The position numbers and the translations under genes are program-made. DNA of 64,000 bases from Auriscalpium vulgare (lineage: Eukaryota > Basidiomycota > Agaricomycetes > Russulales > Auriscalpiaceae). Shown here piece after piece: positions 1-9,613 of the stretch. The notes under the pieces were generated by a model that saw only the letters and a list, made by a program, of their open reading frames with translations, ran no database searches and had not been told where the DNA came from. Position 1 is the first letter of the stretch; each line of letters begins with the position of its first letter. The stretch spans positions 1 to 64,000 of the forward strand of contig JAHBBC010000006.1 in NCBI GenBank assembly GCA_019915015.1, written 5' to 3'.

Positions 1-309
1 ACAGTATATCATGAATTCGCAAATGTAACAGTTGATACCTGTGACAAATTAGAGATTTCCTGGGAATGCAAGATTTTGAGGCTTTCCTTAGCTACTTATT
101 GAGGCGTGTTTAATGAGATGAAAAGGGAGCTACAATGAATATATACTTACATATGACGAGTTCTACATGTTTGCATTTTGTTATTTGCTACAGTAGCACT
201 GAATGAAAGCATTTAAATTAAACATGTAGGTTATAAAGAAGGATTATATATTATGCATAATATATATATATAAAGAATAAAGTAAATGAATTTAAAATCG
301 ATTTTTTTC
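1..309. other. AT-rich flank, no gene seen
   Basis: This AT-rich stretch contains runs of TA dinucleotides near 245-275 and no open frame of note. It ends where the 469-bp tandem array starts. I see no promoter, RNA gene or mobile-element end that I can support. Confidence 0.5.
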
Positions 310-2759
310 GGAAAACGCGGGTGAGCCTCGGGTGAACCCGTAAAGTGTACTTTACTTCGGACTCCGACGCGCTATTCTTCTCCTTGAAAGAACTGATTCC
401 CAATGTGGAATCAGAACAGGATATGCTTCAAGAGATGTGTAGGGTGCCTAGGTCGAAAATGTACGAACCTTCAGGAAGTTGTAGACACCCTTCAAGAAAA
501 TGTATGGACCCTTCAAAGGTTTGTAGTCCCCTTCAAGATGCACAGGCATGGCAGTTTGCGATCTTTAATTCTTCTGGACCGCAAATGAAAAGTAATCTTT
601 CTTTATTTCGGTGAGCTCAAATTTATTTTATATTGCACCTGCCCAGAAGCCAATAGAGCTGTCAATATTCAAATGTTGATATATGTCGCACTCAATAGCA
701 CTCAGCCTCTGAGCTGACCCAGCAACATTGAGTCTTTTAATATGTATTGTGCTCAAAAGAATTTAATAATGCTCCGGAAAAACGCGGGTGAGCCTCGGGT
801 GAACCCGTAAAGTGTACTTTACTTCGGACTCCGACGCGCTATTCTTCTCCTTGAAAGAACTGATTCCCAATGTGGAATCAGAACAGGATATGCTTCAAGA
901 GATGTGTAGGGTGCCTAGGTCGAAAATGTACGAACCTTCAGGAAGTTGTAGACACCCTTCAAGAAAATGTATGGACCCTTCAAAGGTTTGTAGTCCCCCT
1001 TCAAGATGCACAGGCATGGCAGTTTGCGATCTTTAATTCTTCTGGACCGCAAATGAAAAGTAATCTTTCTTTATTTCGGTGAGCTCAAATTTATTTTATA
1101 TTGCACCTGCCCAGAAGCCAATAGAGCTGTCAATATTCAAATGTTGATATATGTCGCACTCAATAGCACTCAGCCTCTGAGCTGACCCAGCAACATTGAG
1201 TCTTTTAATATGTATTGTGCTCAGAAAGAATTTAATAATGCTCCGGAAAAACGCGGGTGAGCCTCGGGTGAACCCGTAAAGTGTACTTTACTTCGGACTC
1301 CGACGCGCTATTCTTCTCCTTGAAAGAACTGATTCCCAATGTGGAATCAGAACAGGATATGCTTCAAGAGATGTGTAGGGTGCCTAGGTCGAAAATGTAC
1401 GAACCTTCAGGAAGTTGTAGACACCCTTCAAGAAAATGTATGGACCCTTCAAAGGTTTGTAGTCCCCCTTCAAGATGCACAGGCATGGCAGTTTGCGATC
1501 TTTAATTCTTCTGGACCGCAAATGAAAAGTAATCTTTCTTTATTTCGGTGAGCTCAAATTTATTTTATATTGCACCTGCCCAGAAGCCAATAGAGCTGTC
1601 AATATTCAAATGTTGATATATGTCGCACTCAATAGCACTCAGCCTCTGAGCTGACCCAGCAACATTGAGTCTTTTAATATGTATTGTGCTCAGAAAGAAT
1701 TTAATAATGCTCCGGAAAAACGCGGGTGAGCCTCGGGTGAACCCGTAAAGTGTACTTTACTTCGGACTCCGACGCGCTATTCTTCTCCTTGAAAGAACTG
1801 ATTCCCAATGTGGAATCAGAACAGGATATGCTTCAAGAGATGTGTAGGGTGCCTAGGTCGAAAATGTACGAACCTTCAGGAAGTTGTAGACACCCTTCAA
1901 GAAAATGTATGGACCCTTCAAAGGTTTGTAGTCCCCCTTCAAGATGCACAGGCATGGCAGTTTGCGATCTTTAATTCTTCTGGACCGCAAATGAAAAGTA
2001 ATCTTTCTTTATTTCGGTGAGCTCAAATTTATTTTATATTGCACCTGCCCAGAAGCCAATAGAGCTGTCAATATTCAAATGTTGATATATGTCGCACTCA
2101 ATAGCACTCAGCCTCTGAGCTGACCCAGCAACATTGAGTCTTTTAATATGTATTGTGCTCAGAAAGAATTTAATAATGCTCCGGAAAAACGCGGGTGAGC
2201 CTCGGGTGAACCCGTAAAGTGTACTTTACTTCGGACTCCGACGCGCTATTCTTCTCCTTGAAAGAACTGATTCCCAATGTGGAATCAGAACAGGATATGC
2301 TTCAAGAGATGTGTAGGGTGCCTAGGTCGAAAATGTACGAACCTTCAGGAAGTTGTAGACACCCTTCAAGAAAATGTATGGACCCTTCAAAGGTTTGTAG
2401 TCCCCCTTCAAGATGCACAGGCATGGCAGTTTGCGATCTTTAATTCTTCTGGACCGCAAATGAAAAGTAATCTTTCTTTATTTCGGTGAGCTCAAATTTA
2501 TTTTATATTGCACCTGCCCAGAAGCCAATAGAGCTGTCAATATTCAAATGTTGATATATGTCGCACTCAATAGCACTCAGCCTCTGAGCTGACCCAGCAA
2601 CATTGAGTCTTTTAATATGTATTGTGCTCAGAAAGAATTTAATAATGCTCCGGAAAAACGCGGGTGAGCCTCGGGTGAACCCGTAAAGTGTACTTTACTT
2701 CGGACTCCGACGCGCTATTCTTCTCCTTGAAAGAACTGATTCCCAATGTGGAATCAGAA
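310..2759. repeat. 469-bp satellite-like tandem array
   Basis: Five complete units and one partial unit (about 100 bp, ending near 2759) follow head to tail. Unit starts recur near 314, 781, 1250, 1719, 2188 and 2657, a period of 467 bp for the first unit and 469 bp for the others. Copies 2-5 look identical by eye. Copy 1 differs by short indels, for example one C fewer in the run near 529 and one base fewer near 755. Each unit holds a short open frame of 70-89 codons, but the frames restart identically in every unit, end at different points after the indel and resemble no protein I know. I treat the array as noncoding. Near-identity suggests recent amplification or homogenisation. Confidence 0.93.
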
Positions 2760-3604
2760 TTGGGTTCCCCCCGCACGGTTCAGATCTCATTCGACGCCCA
2801 TAAAGCCTCGTCTCTATCGTATAGTTAGCTCGAGGCTAGCTCTGTCGCCTTTGCCTTTGCCTTTGTCGTCGTCGTCGTCGTCCCGCACTCAGCTTATCGT
2901 TCTCCTCGCTCTCATCTTGTTCCATCGTCGTCCCATTAGCCGTTGCCCTCGCACTTCGTCGCTCCGACCGTCTTGCGACATCGGAGATCGCAGTTGCGTT
3001 CCGCTCGTCCCGCAGCGATCGCAACATCGATTGGCGTGCTCGCACCACTCATTCCTATCTTCCGACCACCGCCCCCGCTCCTCCGACCGTCCACACGCCT
3101 CTGGGTCGTTGCCTGCACGACTCATCGTCGCTCCGACCGTCTTGCGACCTCGGAGATTGCAGTCTTGACTCTGTCGTCTCGCAGCGGTCGCAGCCTCGAT
3201 CGCACCACTCGCACCACTTGTCCACACATTCCGACCATCGCATCTGCGCCTCCGACCCCTCATCGACAATTCTCCGACCGATCACGCATTCCGACCGGCG
3301 CATCCGATCGCACACCTCCCCACACTCGTCGGAGATGCACTCCGATTGTCTTCGGGACCCTGACAGTCACTCGCACACATCACGGTACCCTCACCAGCGC
3401 TCTAGGGATCTGGTATCTGACACATTACCACCCTACTACCTGTGGGTGCCCATCACCGTGCTATTCAAAAGCCGCAAGGTGGAGGCGGGCAATATGGTGC
3501 TCTCAGTGGCGATGTATGATCTGAGGGTGAGCATCCTTGGCGAGCTCAAGCACGCAGTCAAGCATGTCAGCACGCATGGTTCAAAATTGGTGTGCGCGCG
3601 ACGC
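2760..3604. repeat. Degenerate TCCGACC-rich tract, no gene
   Basis: The stretch between the satellite and the LTR element has many copies of TCCGACC or close variants, a GTC trinucleotide run near 2866-2882 and an imperfect repeat of roughly 170 bp (compare about 2956-3060 with 3128-3210). Open frames occur on both strands because stops are rare in this composition. None has a recognisable domain. The last 4 bases (ACGC, 3601-3604) are the left target-site duplication of the retrotransposon. Confidence 0.55.
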
Positions 3605-4261
3605 TGATACGCTATCACCCGGGACGGACCCTAGCGGGGCGTGCGGCGAGTGCCTCACAGGACAACAACCACCAACACTGCCTCCTATACGTCGCGATCC
3701 AGTCCGGGTGACTAGTCTTGCTGAGGGGGGAAGGTGTTCGTGTCGCTGTTGCGCTTCGTGCCCTCCCCGCGGTCGTGCGGGGCCACCTCCTACTGCCTAA
3801 ACACCAAACTAAACACTCACCTGCCTGGGGATGCCCTCTACGGGATCCTCCTCCGAGTGCTTCGCACCCGTGTGCGAAGCGTCCGCCTATGGGCCGTCGC
3901 ACCCCCTCTTGCCTGTCCGCCTGCCTACCTGTTCCCACATCGGTGGGGTCCTTCCTTCCTAAGTCTGGTAGCGCCTCAGGCTACAGTTTCTGTGAGGTAA
4001 AGGGTGTGGGTGGCTTGCGCCGCCCACAGGTTGATTGGGTTGCTGCGTCTCGCGCAGCTCCCTAAGTAGTGGCTCTACCTACGTCGCTAAGCCCTCCCGA
4101 TCTAGCCCGTTCCGGTGATCCGTTCCGTCGCCAGTCCCGGTTGCTCCTGGGTCGCCGGACCACGTTCCCATCACCCCCGCTCCCGCGACCCTGCGCCTCG
4201 CATGCTGCTTCCCCGTCTCGCGACGTCTCGCTACACGCTTGCCCGCGGCCTGAACCTATCA
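3605..4261 (-). repeat. 3' LTR of the Gypsy element
   Basis: This 657-bp copy begins TGATACGC and ends CCTATCA on the plus strand. Its outer end abuts ACGC (3601-3604). The polypurine tract lies directly inside it at 4262-4272. Plus-strand cargo gene A starts 129 bp inside the element from this LTR, so the LTR could supply sequence to both strands. Confidence 0.95.
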
Positions 4262-4272
4262 TTTCTCCCCCC
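4262..4272 (-). promoter_or_regulatory. Polypurine tract (3' PPT)
   Basis: On the minus strand this is GGGGGGAGAAA directly before the 3' LTR, the expected plus-strand primer. It is followed inward by a conserved block and a 7-bp-stem hairpin (4283-4300) that are repeated next to the end of pol at 9557-9591. Confidence 0.85.
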
Positions 4273-4282
4273 AACTGAAACT

Positions 4283-4300
4283 GCAACTGTCCCCAGTTGC
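4283..4300. other. Hairpin beside the 3' PPT
   Basis: GCAACTG and CAGTTGC pair perfectly around a 4-base loop. The 16-bp block CTCCCCCCAACTGAAA at 4265-4280 precedes it. Block, spacing and hairpin recur at 9557-9591 with a compensatory base-pair change. Confidence 0.8.
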
Positions 4301-4321
4301 CAGGAACCGTGCGGAAGCGGC

Positions 4322-4329
4322 ATATAAGG
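4322..4329 (+). promoter_or_regulatory. TATA box of cargo gene A
   Basis: ATATAAGG lies about 67 bp before the ATG at 4390. Two TCGCGA palindromes follow at 4332 and 4342, between the TATA box and the start codon. Confidence 0.55.
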
Positions 4330-4389
4330 GCTCGCGACCTTTCGCGATAACGTCGCTTGTAGCATCCCTTTGCCGATTTCTGTCCCGCG

Positions 4390-5638
4390 ATGTCCCTCCC
4401 CGCAGCGTCTGCCACCGCCGACAACCTCGACCTCCTCCGCCTGTTGACGCAGGCCCCCTTCGCTGGTTTTGACCTTGGGGATGCCGAACGGGAGGTTGCG
4501 CTACGTCTAGAGTGGGCCGACAAAGTCAACCAGCTTGTGGTGCGTGCTGGTCCCCGACCGCGTCTTTTCCCGGCTTGGCTGATGATGAACTCAATTCCAG
4601 ACCCTTTCTTCAATCCGCGCGTCCCGCAGCCTGCGCGATCTTGCCTTCCACTTCACCTCGCCGATCCTCGAGTTCATGGTGAAGCTCGTTCCAGCGTCCG
4701 CCCCTCTCGCCCAGCGCTTCGAGGGCACCCTCATGCGTACCCCCCCCGACTCAGCGCGCGCCAGCCCGCGGTGGTCCCAGATGTTCTCCCCTTTCCCCGC
4801 CGACGCTACCGACGCGGAACTCCACGTCTTGATCACCATCGTGGAGGCTGGGCTCTGGACCGTGTACTACTTCGGAGACGGTTCTGTCGAATCCTACCTC
4901 CATGAAATCACGGAGTTGCATGGCGCCTTCCCCACCCTGCGTCCTCAGGGGATGCAGAGCTGGCTCCTACGTGATTTCGACGCCCGGGCCGTCCATGGGA
5001 TGTTTGTTATTACCCGCGAAGACGCCGTGTGCCGCGCCCTGGCCTACCACGTCCGTGGTGCCTCCAGCTCCCCCCACTCTCGTGCCTACGCGGGCCGCCT
5101 CACCACGGGCGTGGTGTACTACCTGTTGGGGGGCCTCGCGGAGGACTCGGTGGATATGTTACGGGACTTTACCACCATTTCTGAGGCCTTCGACACGTTT
5201 CGCGATATTTGGGCGGACTGGCCACTGGTGTTGGATTGCCTCGACATGCGCTGGGCCGCGATGGCAACCTGTATGGGCGGGATGCTGGACGCATGGGGAT
5301 TAGGGTCCCGCCTCCTGGCCAACCTCCAGCCCGCAGACTTCCTGGTCCAGGATATCAGCGTGGCCTCGATTCGCGCCATCGAGCAGATCAGTTCTGCGCG
5401 CCTCTCGCACATCTCCTCCTCCCAAGCCATAGCTGAGATACCCCTAGGCTTCGATGCCATAGTCCATCCCTCGGACCAGCCGGGCCCTCTTCCCTTCCCC
5501 GCGCACCCCACGGTACCAGCGCCGACGGCCCCCTCCGCGTCTCCTACCTACGCCGGGGAGATACCGCCGCCCATCGCCAGCTCGGAAGAAGTCGAGGAGG
5601 GGGAGGTGATCGAGCTTCTGATGGAGCGCGAGGAATAG
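4390..5638 (+). CDS. Retrotransposon cargo gene A, unknown function
   Basis: Two exons (4390-4539 and 4601-5638) joined by a 61-nt GTGCGT...CAG intron in phase 0 give 395 aa. Joining them brings the first 50 codons into frame with the long second exon. The protein is mostly alpha-helical by appearance, without signal peptide or transmembrane segment, and ends in a Pro-rich then acidic tail (EEVEEGEVIELL). I recognise no domain. It is antisense to gag-pol, inside the retrotransposon between pol and the 3' LTR, with its own TATA box. It is a diverged paralogue of cargo gene B: same first-exon length, same intron phase, and matching motifs such as LWTVYY...FLRDFD-like segments. It may act in the element's regulation, but that is only inference from position. 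Confidence 0.75.
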
Positions 5639-5900
5639 GTATATTCCCGGGCCAATGTCTGTAGAATGTTCCATAGCTATTGAAATGGAACCAGGAGCCA
5701 TGTGCGGCTTCCCCCTGTCCCTGTGCCACGTTTCGCGATGCCTTGCGATAAGCTCCTGGGCCCATGCCGGAGGCTCCGTCTGGGTCGCGATCTGTCGCGA
5801 TAACCCACGTTGGCCGGAACTCCGGCGAGACCCTCGTGTTTTGGTCTTCGCGCTGTATCGCGACGCCGCGATGGTGTGCCTCTTCCCCTACTCGCGCCGC

Positions 5901-5908
5901 CTATATGA
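5901..5908 (+). promoter_or_regulatory. TATA-like box of cargo gene B
   Basis: CTATATGA lies 74 bp before the ATG at 5976, matching the gene A spacing of about 67 bp. Four TCGCGA palindromes sit just upstream (5733, 5785, 5795, 5858). Confidence 0.45.
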
Positions 5909-5975
5909 GGGGGCTGCGACGATGGCCTTTTCCAAAAACCCTCAACGCCCCAGTCCGTCCGACTACCTCCTCCAC

Positions 5976-7157
5976 ATGCAGGCCGTCCTACTCCGCGCGT
6001 TTTCGCGTTTCCGGCTGTACCAGCTGTTGATACATCCGGTTGAGGTGCCCTTGCCTGGTGCCGACGCTTCCTCATTTCCCGCGGCCGCCGTTGCCTGGCT
6101 TCAGGAGATCTCCGACCTATTGGTGCGTCGTCCCGCGGCCCTCTTTTCCCTCATCCCGGCCTCGTACTGACGTTGTCTTCGCTTCTTCCCCCCTTTTCAG
6201 CAGGACCATCGCGAGACGTCGCATTTTACCCTACCGGCCCTCGCGTCCATGACCGTCGTCTCGACGCTCTCCTACCTAGCGGAGCGCTTTCCCGAAACGT
6301 TCGAACAAACCGCCCCCATTCGCGCGAATATCGTAGGAAATATTCCGTTCGGAGGGGACAACGCCCCGGGGCAGCCACCCAGCGTCGCTCTGCTTCCTCA
6401 CGTGGTCCATGTGGACTCCTTGGCCCACCTGGTGGAGCGCTCCGTTTGGTTGCTGTACCGTCACCAACTTCACGGCCGGGCAACTTTCGAGGTCAACTTG
6501 GCAGCGCTGTTCGGCCCCGAGTTTGCCCCCCGTCCCGACGGCCTTGCCACCCGTGTTGCCGAGTTATTCCTTCGCGACCTCGATCGTTTGAGTGACGACC
6601 TCGACCACGCCGACGGGCTGGTCGGGGCCCTCATGCTCCCCTTGAACCGCGCCGTGATCGGAATGACCCACCCCCGCGACATTGGCGTCCTCGACTTCCT
6701 TGCGGCCGCGAGTCCCTCGTTGCAGGCTGCCCATTGTGCGAACGTCCGTGAAGCCGCCGACTATCTCGTTCCCGGCCTCAAGTTGGTCGCGGAGCTTCGC
6801 GACTTCGTTTGGGCGGACCAATTGAACGCCAGCCACCTGCGCCACGCCGTCACTCGCCTCGAAGGCACCGCGGGAAAGCTGCTGTACGATGCCTGCGAAG
6901 TTGCCGCGGTCCTCGACCACCTCGCCGGTGCCGGTCCTATGCGCCGTATGCTTACCGCCCTTCCCTTCCCGCCGCTTACTCACCGAGTCATCCGCCGCGG
7001 CTCTATCGCGTTCTCGTGGGGGGTCCCCAACCTTGTTGAGGTTGTGGGCCCGAGGCCTCCTGATGCCCTGAGTCGACGGGCTGGTCGTAGGAATGGGGGT
7101 AACCGCGCCCGGACTCCCGCGCCCAATGGTACGTCTGGGTCCGGTGCGCCCGCGTAG
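5976..7157 (+). CDS. Retrotransposon cargo gene B, paralogue of A
   Basis: Exons 5976-6122 and 6201-7157 are joined by a 78-nt phase-0 intron (GTGCGT donor, TACTGAC branch-like site, TTTTCAG acceptor), giving 367 aa. I chose the ATG at 5976 over upstream in-frame ATGs (5655, 5922) because it leaves 49 codons in exon 1 against 50 in gene A and sits 74 bp after a TATA-like box. Like A it has a short helical exon 1 with a repeated LL-x-LL pattern, then a long helical exon 2. No catalytic motif or zinc ligand is apparent. The C-terminus is basic (RRAGRRNGGNRAR). Function unknown. Confidence 0.72.
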
Positions 7158-7436
7158 CGAGCGATTCCTGTAATTTGCCCAAGGCGCCCTTAGGGCCCAG
7201 TAATGCCATTCCGTTCCCTATCCCTTCTTCTTGACTCGCGCGCGAACGCTCGCTAAGCCGTGTGAAGGTAAGCGCCGCACCTGTCGCGGCCCGGCGGGCC
7301 CGCTCTGCTTCCACGTCGGAAGCAAAAACCCACACGCTGGCGCGGCGCCCCGTCTTAACGCGACGCGTTGCGCCTCGACCTCTCCGTCTCTCTCTTTCCT
7401 CCCCTCACCTCTCCCTATCTCCCCCCTTCCCTGGTC

Positions 7437-9110
7437 ATGTCTGCGTTCTCCCGCCCTATCAACCTCAGGAAACGGCTGTCCGCCGTAGAAGCGCTCGTCG
7501 CCTCCCTCCCCACAGTCGACTCCGCCCACTACGGCGAGTTCGCCGCAAACTGGGAGTCGGCCACGGTGAGTGCCCACGGCCTCTCGCTCCCGACGCTCTG
7601 CTGACCCTCCCTTGTGTCCAGTCCGCCTATGCTGAGGTGTTGGGGGAGGACCCCCCGCCGTCCGAGGTGCTGGACAGGATCGGGGCCGTGTCCGCCGTTG
7701 TCGACGCCTGGCCGTCCTCCGGCCTCTCCCCCACGCCGTCCTCACCCGCCATCCCCTACTCCACTCCCGTCGCCGCTCCCCTCTCCCGTCAGGCTGGCAA
7801 GCGGGCCCGCGCCGACAGTGCCCTCCCCGCGCCTTCTGTCCGCCCCCCGGTCTCCTCCACGCCTCACCGCGCCGCCGCCCGCGCTTCCCCGCCGCCCACC
7901 AAGCGCAACCGCGAGTCCGCCCCCTCCGAGGCTGACGCCGAGGCCGAGGTCGACGAGCTAGATGAGGCGGGGGACCCGCAGGAGCCCGTCGCGCAGCGCA
8001 CCCGCGGCGCCACCAAACTCCCCGCCCCCCGATCAGTCCCCGCCGCCGCCAAGTCGAAGGGCAAGGGCAAAGCCGTCCGCAGTTCCAAGCGCCCCGCCAA
8101 CGTCCCCTCCGGCTCCCTCGTGCCTCCGCCCGCCGCCACTGTCCCCTCTTCCGAGGCCGGCTCCCCCGCGCCCGCCGCCGACCCTTCCACCTCCGTCAAG
8201 GGCGCCAAGATCCCCGTCGCTGACACCTTCCCGGGCCGCCGCCTTCAGGTACGTCGCCCTTTTCTTGTCCGTCGTGTTGCGCCGCTCACACTCCGACCCT
8301 CAGGCTTCCGCCCCCTGCTACCGCTGCGCCACGATGGACTCCCACCCCACGTGCTTCTTCACGGACGTCAGCGGCCGCCAGTGCCATCGCTGCTTCGTGG
8401 GCCACCACAAGTGCGACGACGGTGTCCGCGGGACGCACTTCTACGTGGTGGGCAGCGACGGAGTCTCGCAGGATGTCGACCCTGCCGGCATCCATGTCCG
8501 TCCCCGGTCCTCCGCCTTCGACTGGGCCGACCACCCCGACCCTGCCGGCGCCGTCCCCATCCTCCGCTACGACTCCCCGCCGCAGCTTTTCCGGACCTAC
8601 AACGCGCTCACGGAGGAGCTCAACACCATCAGCGTCAACTACGCGACGCTCGACGCCCGGGCCCGCGGCATCGTCGCTGAGCGGAACTGGGTCTGGCGGA
8701 CCCTGCAGCAGCTCGGCGACCCCGCGTTCCCTGCGCCTGCCGGGGGCCTCATCTCGCCGCAGGGTGGCCCCTTCGATCCGCCGCGCCGCCTCCCATTCCC
8801 TGCTCCCTCCGCGTCGCGTGCCGCTTCTCCCGCGCCGGCCAGGCCTGCCTCGCGCCTCCCCCTCGCGCCACCCTCGTCGGCTCTCATCGCCTCTTCCCTC
8901 CCGCTGCTTAGCGCCGCCGTCGTGCCTCTCGTCGGTCGCGCTTCTCGCCTTCCTTCCCCCGTGCCTCCGGTTGCTCCCGCTGCGCCCTTCTCGCCGCTCG
9001 CCTCGGCGCTCCTCCCGCGTCGGACCCTCAGCTGCCCCCGGCCCTACCATGCCTACCGCCGCCGCTCCCTCCTTCGAGGATGTCGGCACGCCGCCCTCCG
9101 CCGCGGCTGA
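7437..9110 (+). CDS. Retrotransposon cargo gene C, Cys-rich finger protein
   Basis: Exons 7437-7565, 7622-8248 and 8304-9110 are joined by introns of 56 and 55 nt, both phase 0, giving about 520 aa. After a helical N-terminus comes a long Pro/Ala/Ser-rich and Lys-rich region with SKGKGKAVRSSKR, which looks like a nuclear or nucleic-acid-binding segment. Exon 3 opens with six cysteines spaced C-x2-C-x8-C-x9-C-x2-C-x6-C with HH before the last one, a pattern like fungal C6-type zinc modules, then the motif YNALTEELNTISVNYATLD. The 3' end is uncertain: another intron could switch to the frame ending at 9141, whose tail is more protein-like. A nucleic-acid-binding role is inference. Confidence 0.68.
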
Positions 9111-9141
9111 TGGTCCCGCTGACCCCGCGCCCGCCGCTTAG

Positions 9142-9556
9142 CCGCTTGCGAGCCTTCTTCAAAAGGAGTCGCCCCTGCTTCAACAGCAGAGGGCCTTGGT
9201 GCTTCGATGCGGGGGGCGTTCCTCGTGTCCTAGGTGGGGGTTTCGGCGTCTCGCTGTCGTGTTGTCCGCTCGTTATCGGTCTGTTCATAGTTGTTCGCTA
9301 TCCGTTGCTACCTCTTTGCTGTGTACATAGAATTCGCTATCCTGCTATGTTGTGAATAGAGTCAATTGCTTGTGTCACAGTGTGAGCGTGTCCTATCGCG
9401 TTTCCGGCGCGACCTCAGCCTTGTTCCAGACCCTTGAAGCCTTAGTCGGTGCCTGCCCAGTCCGAGCTTCGCTAGCGCTCGCGACCTCGACTTATCGTCC
9501 TGACTCGTCTCCATCCGTACTTCCAGCTGTTCAGTCCTAAATACCACCGTCTAATC
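9142..9556. other. Probable 3' UTR of gene C and spacer
   Basis: No coding frame is supported. The sequence becomes T-rich near 9290-9370, as in fungal 3' ends, which suits the 3' UTR of cargo gene C. It ends at the PPT-like block after pol, so gene C and pol are convergent. Confidence 0.45.
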
Positions 9557-9591
9557 CTCCCCCCAACTGAAATATCGACTGTCCTCAGTCG
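9557..9591 (-). other. Second PPT-like block and hairpin after pol
   Basis: CTCCCCCCAACTGAAA at 9557-9572 is identical to 4265-4280. Three bases later CGACTG pairs with CAGTCG (9576-9591), the same geometry as at 4284-4299 but with a G:C pair where the other copy has A:T. It lies 23 bp past the integrase stop. It may be the ancestral 3' PPT, displaced when the cargo was gained, or a second plus-strand primer. Confidence 0.75.
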
Positions 9592-9613
9592 CCGTAGTGC
9601 TGGGCGGTACTTT

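Noticed and set aside
345..2489. Repeated 70-89-codon frames in the satellite as small genes
   Set aside because: They restart identically in every unit, change length with a one-base indel and have no domain or codon pattern.
2746..3524. Frames of 126-193 codons after the satellite
   Set aside because: They overlap on both strands within a TCCGACC-rich repeat tract and show no domain.
5655..5975. Upstream ATGs for cargo gene B (5655 and 5922)
   Set aside because: 5655 would start 17 bp after the gene A stop and before the TATA-like box; 5922 is only about 20 bp after that box. Paralogy with A supports 5976.
7262..8680. Single 472-aa plus-strand frame across cargo gene C
   Set aside because: It reads through two good introns; splicing gives a better start and recovers the cysteine module in another frame.
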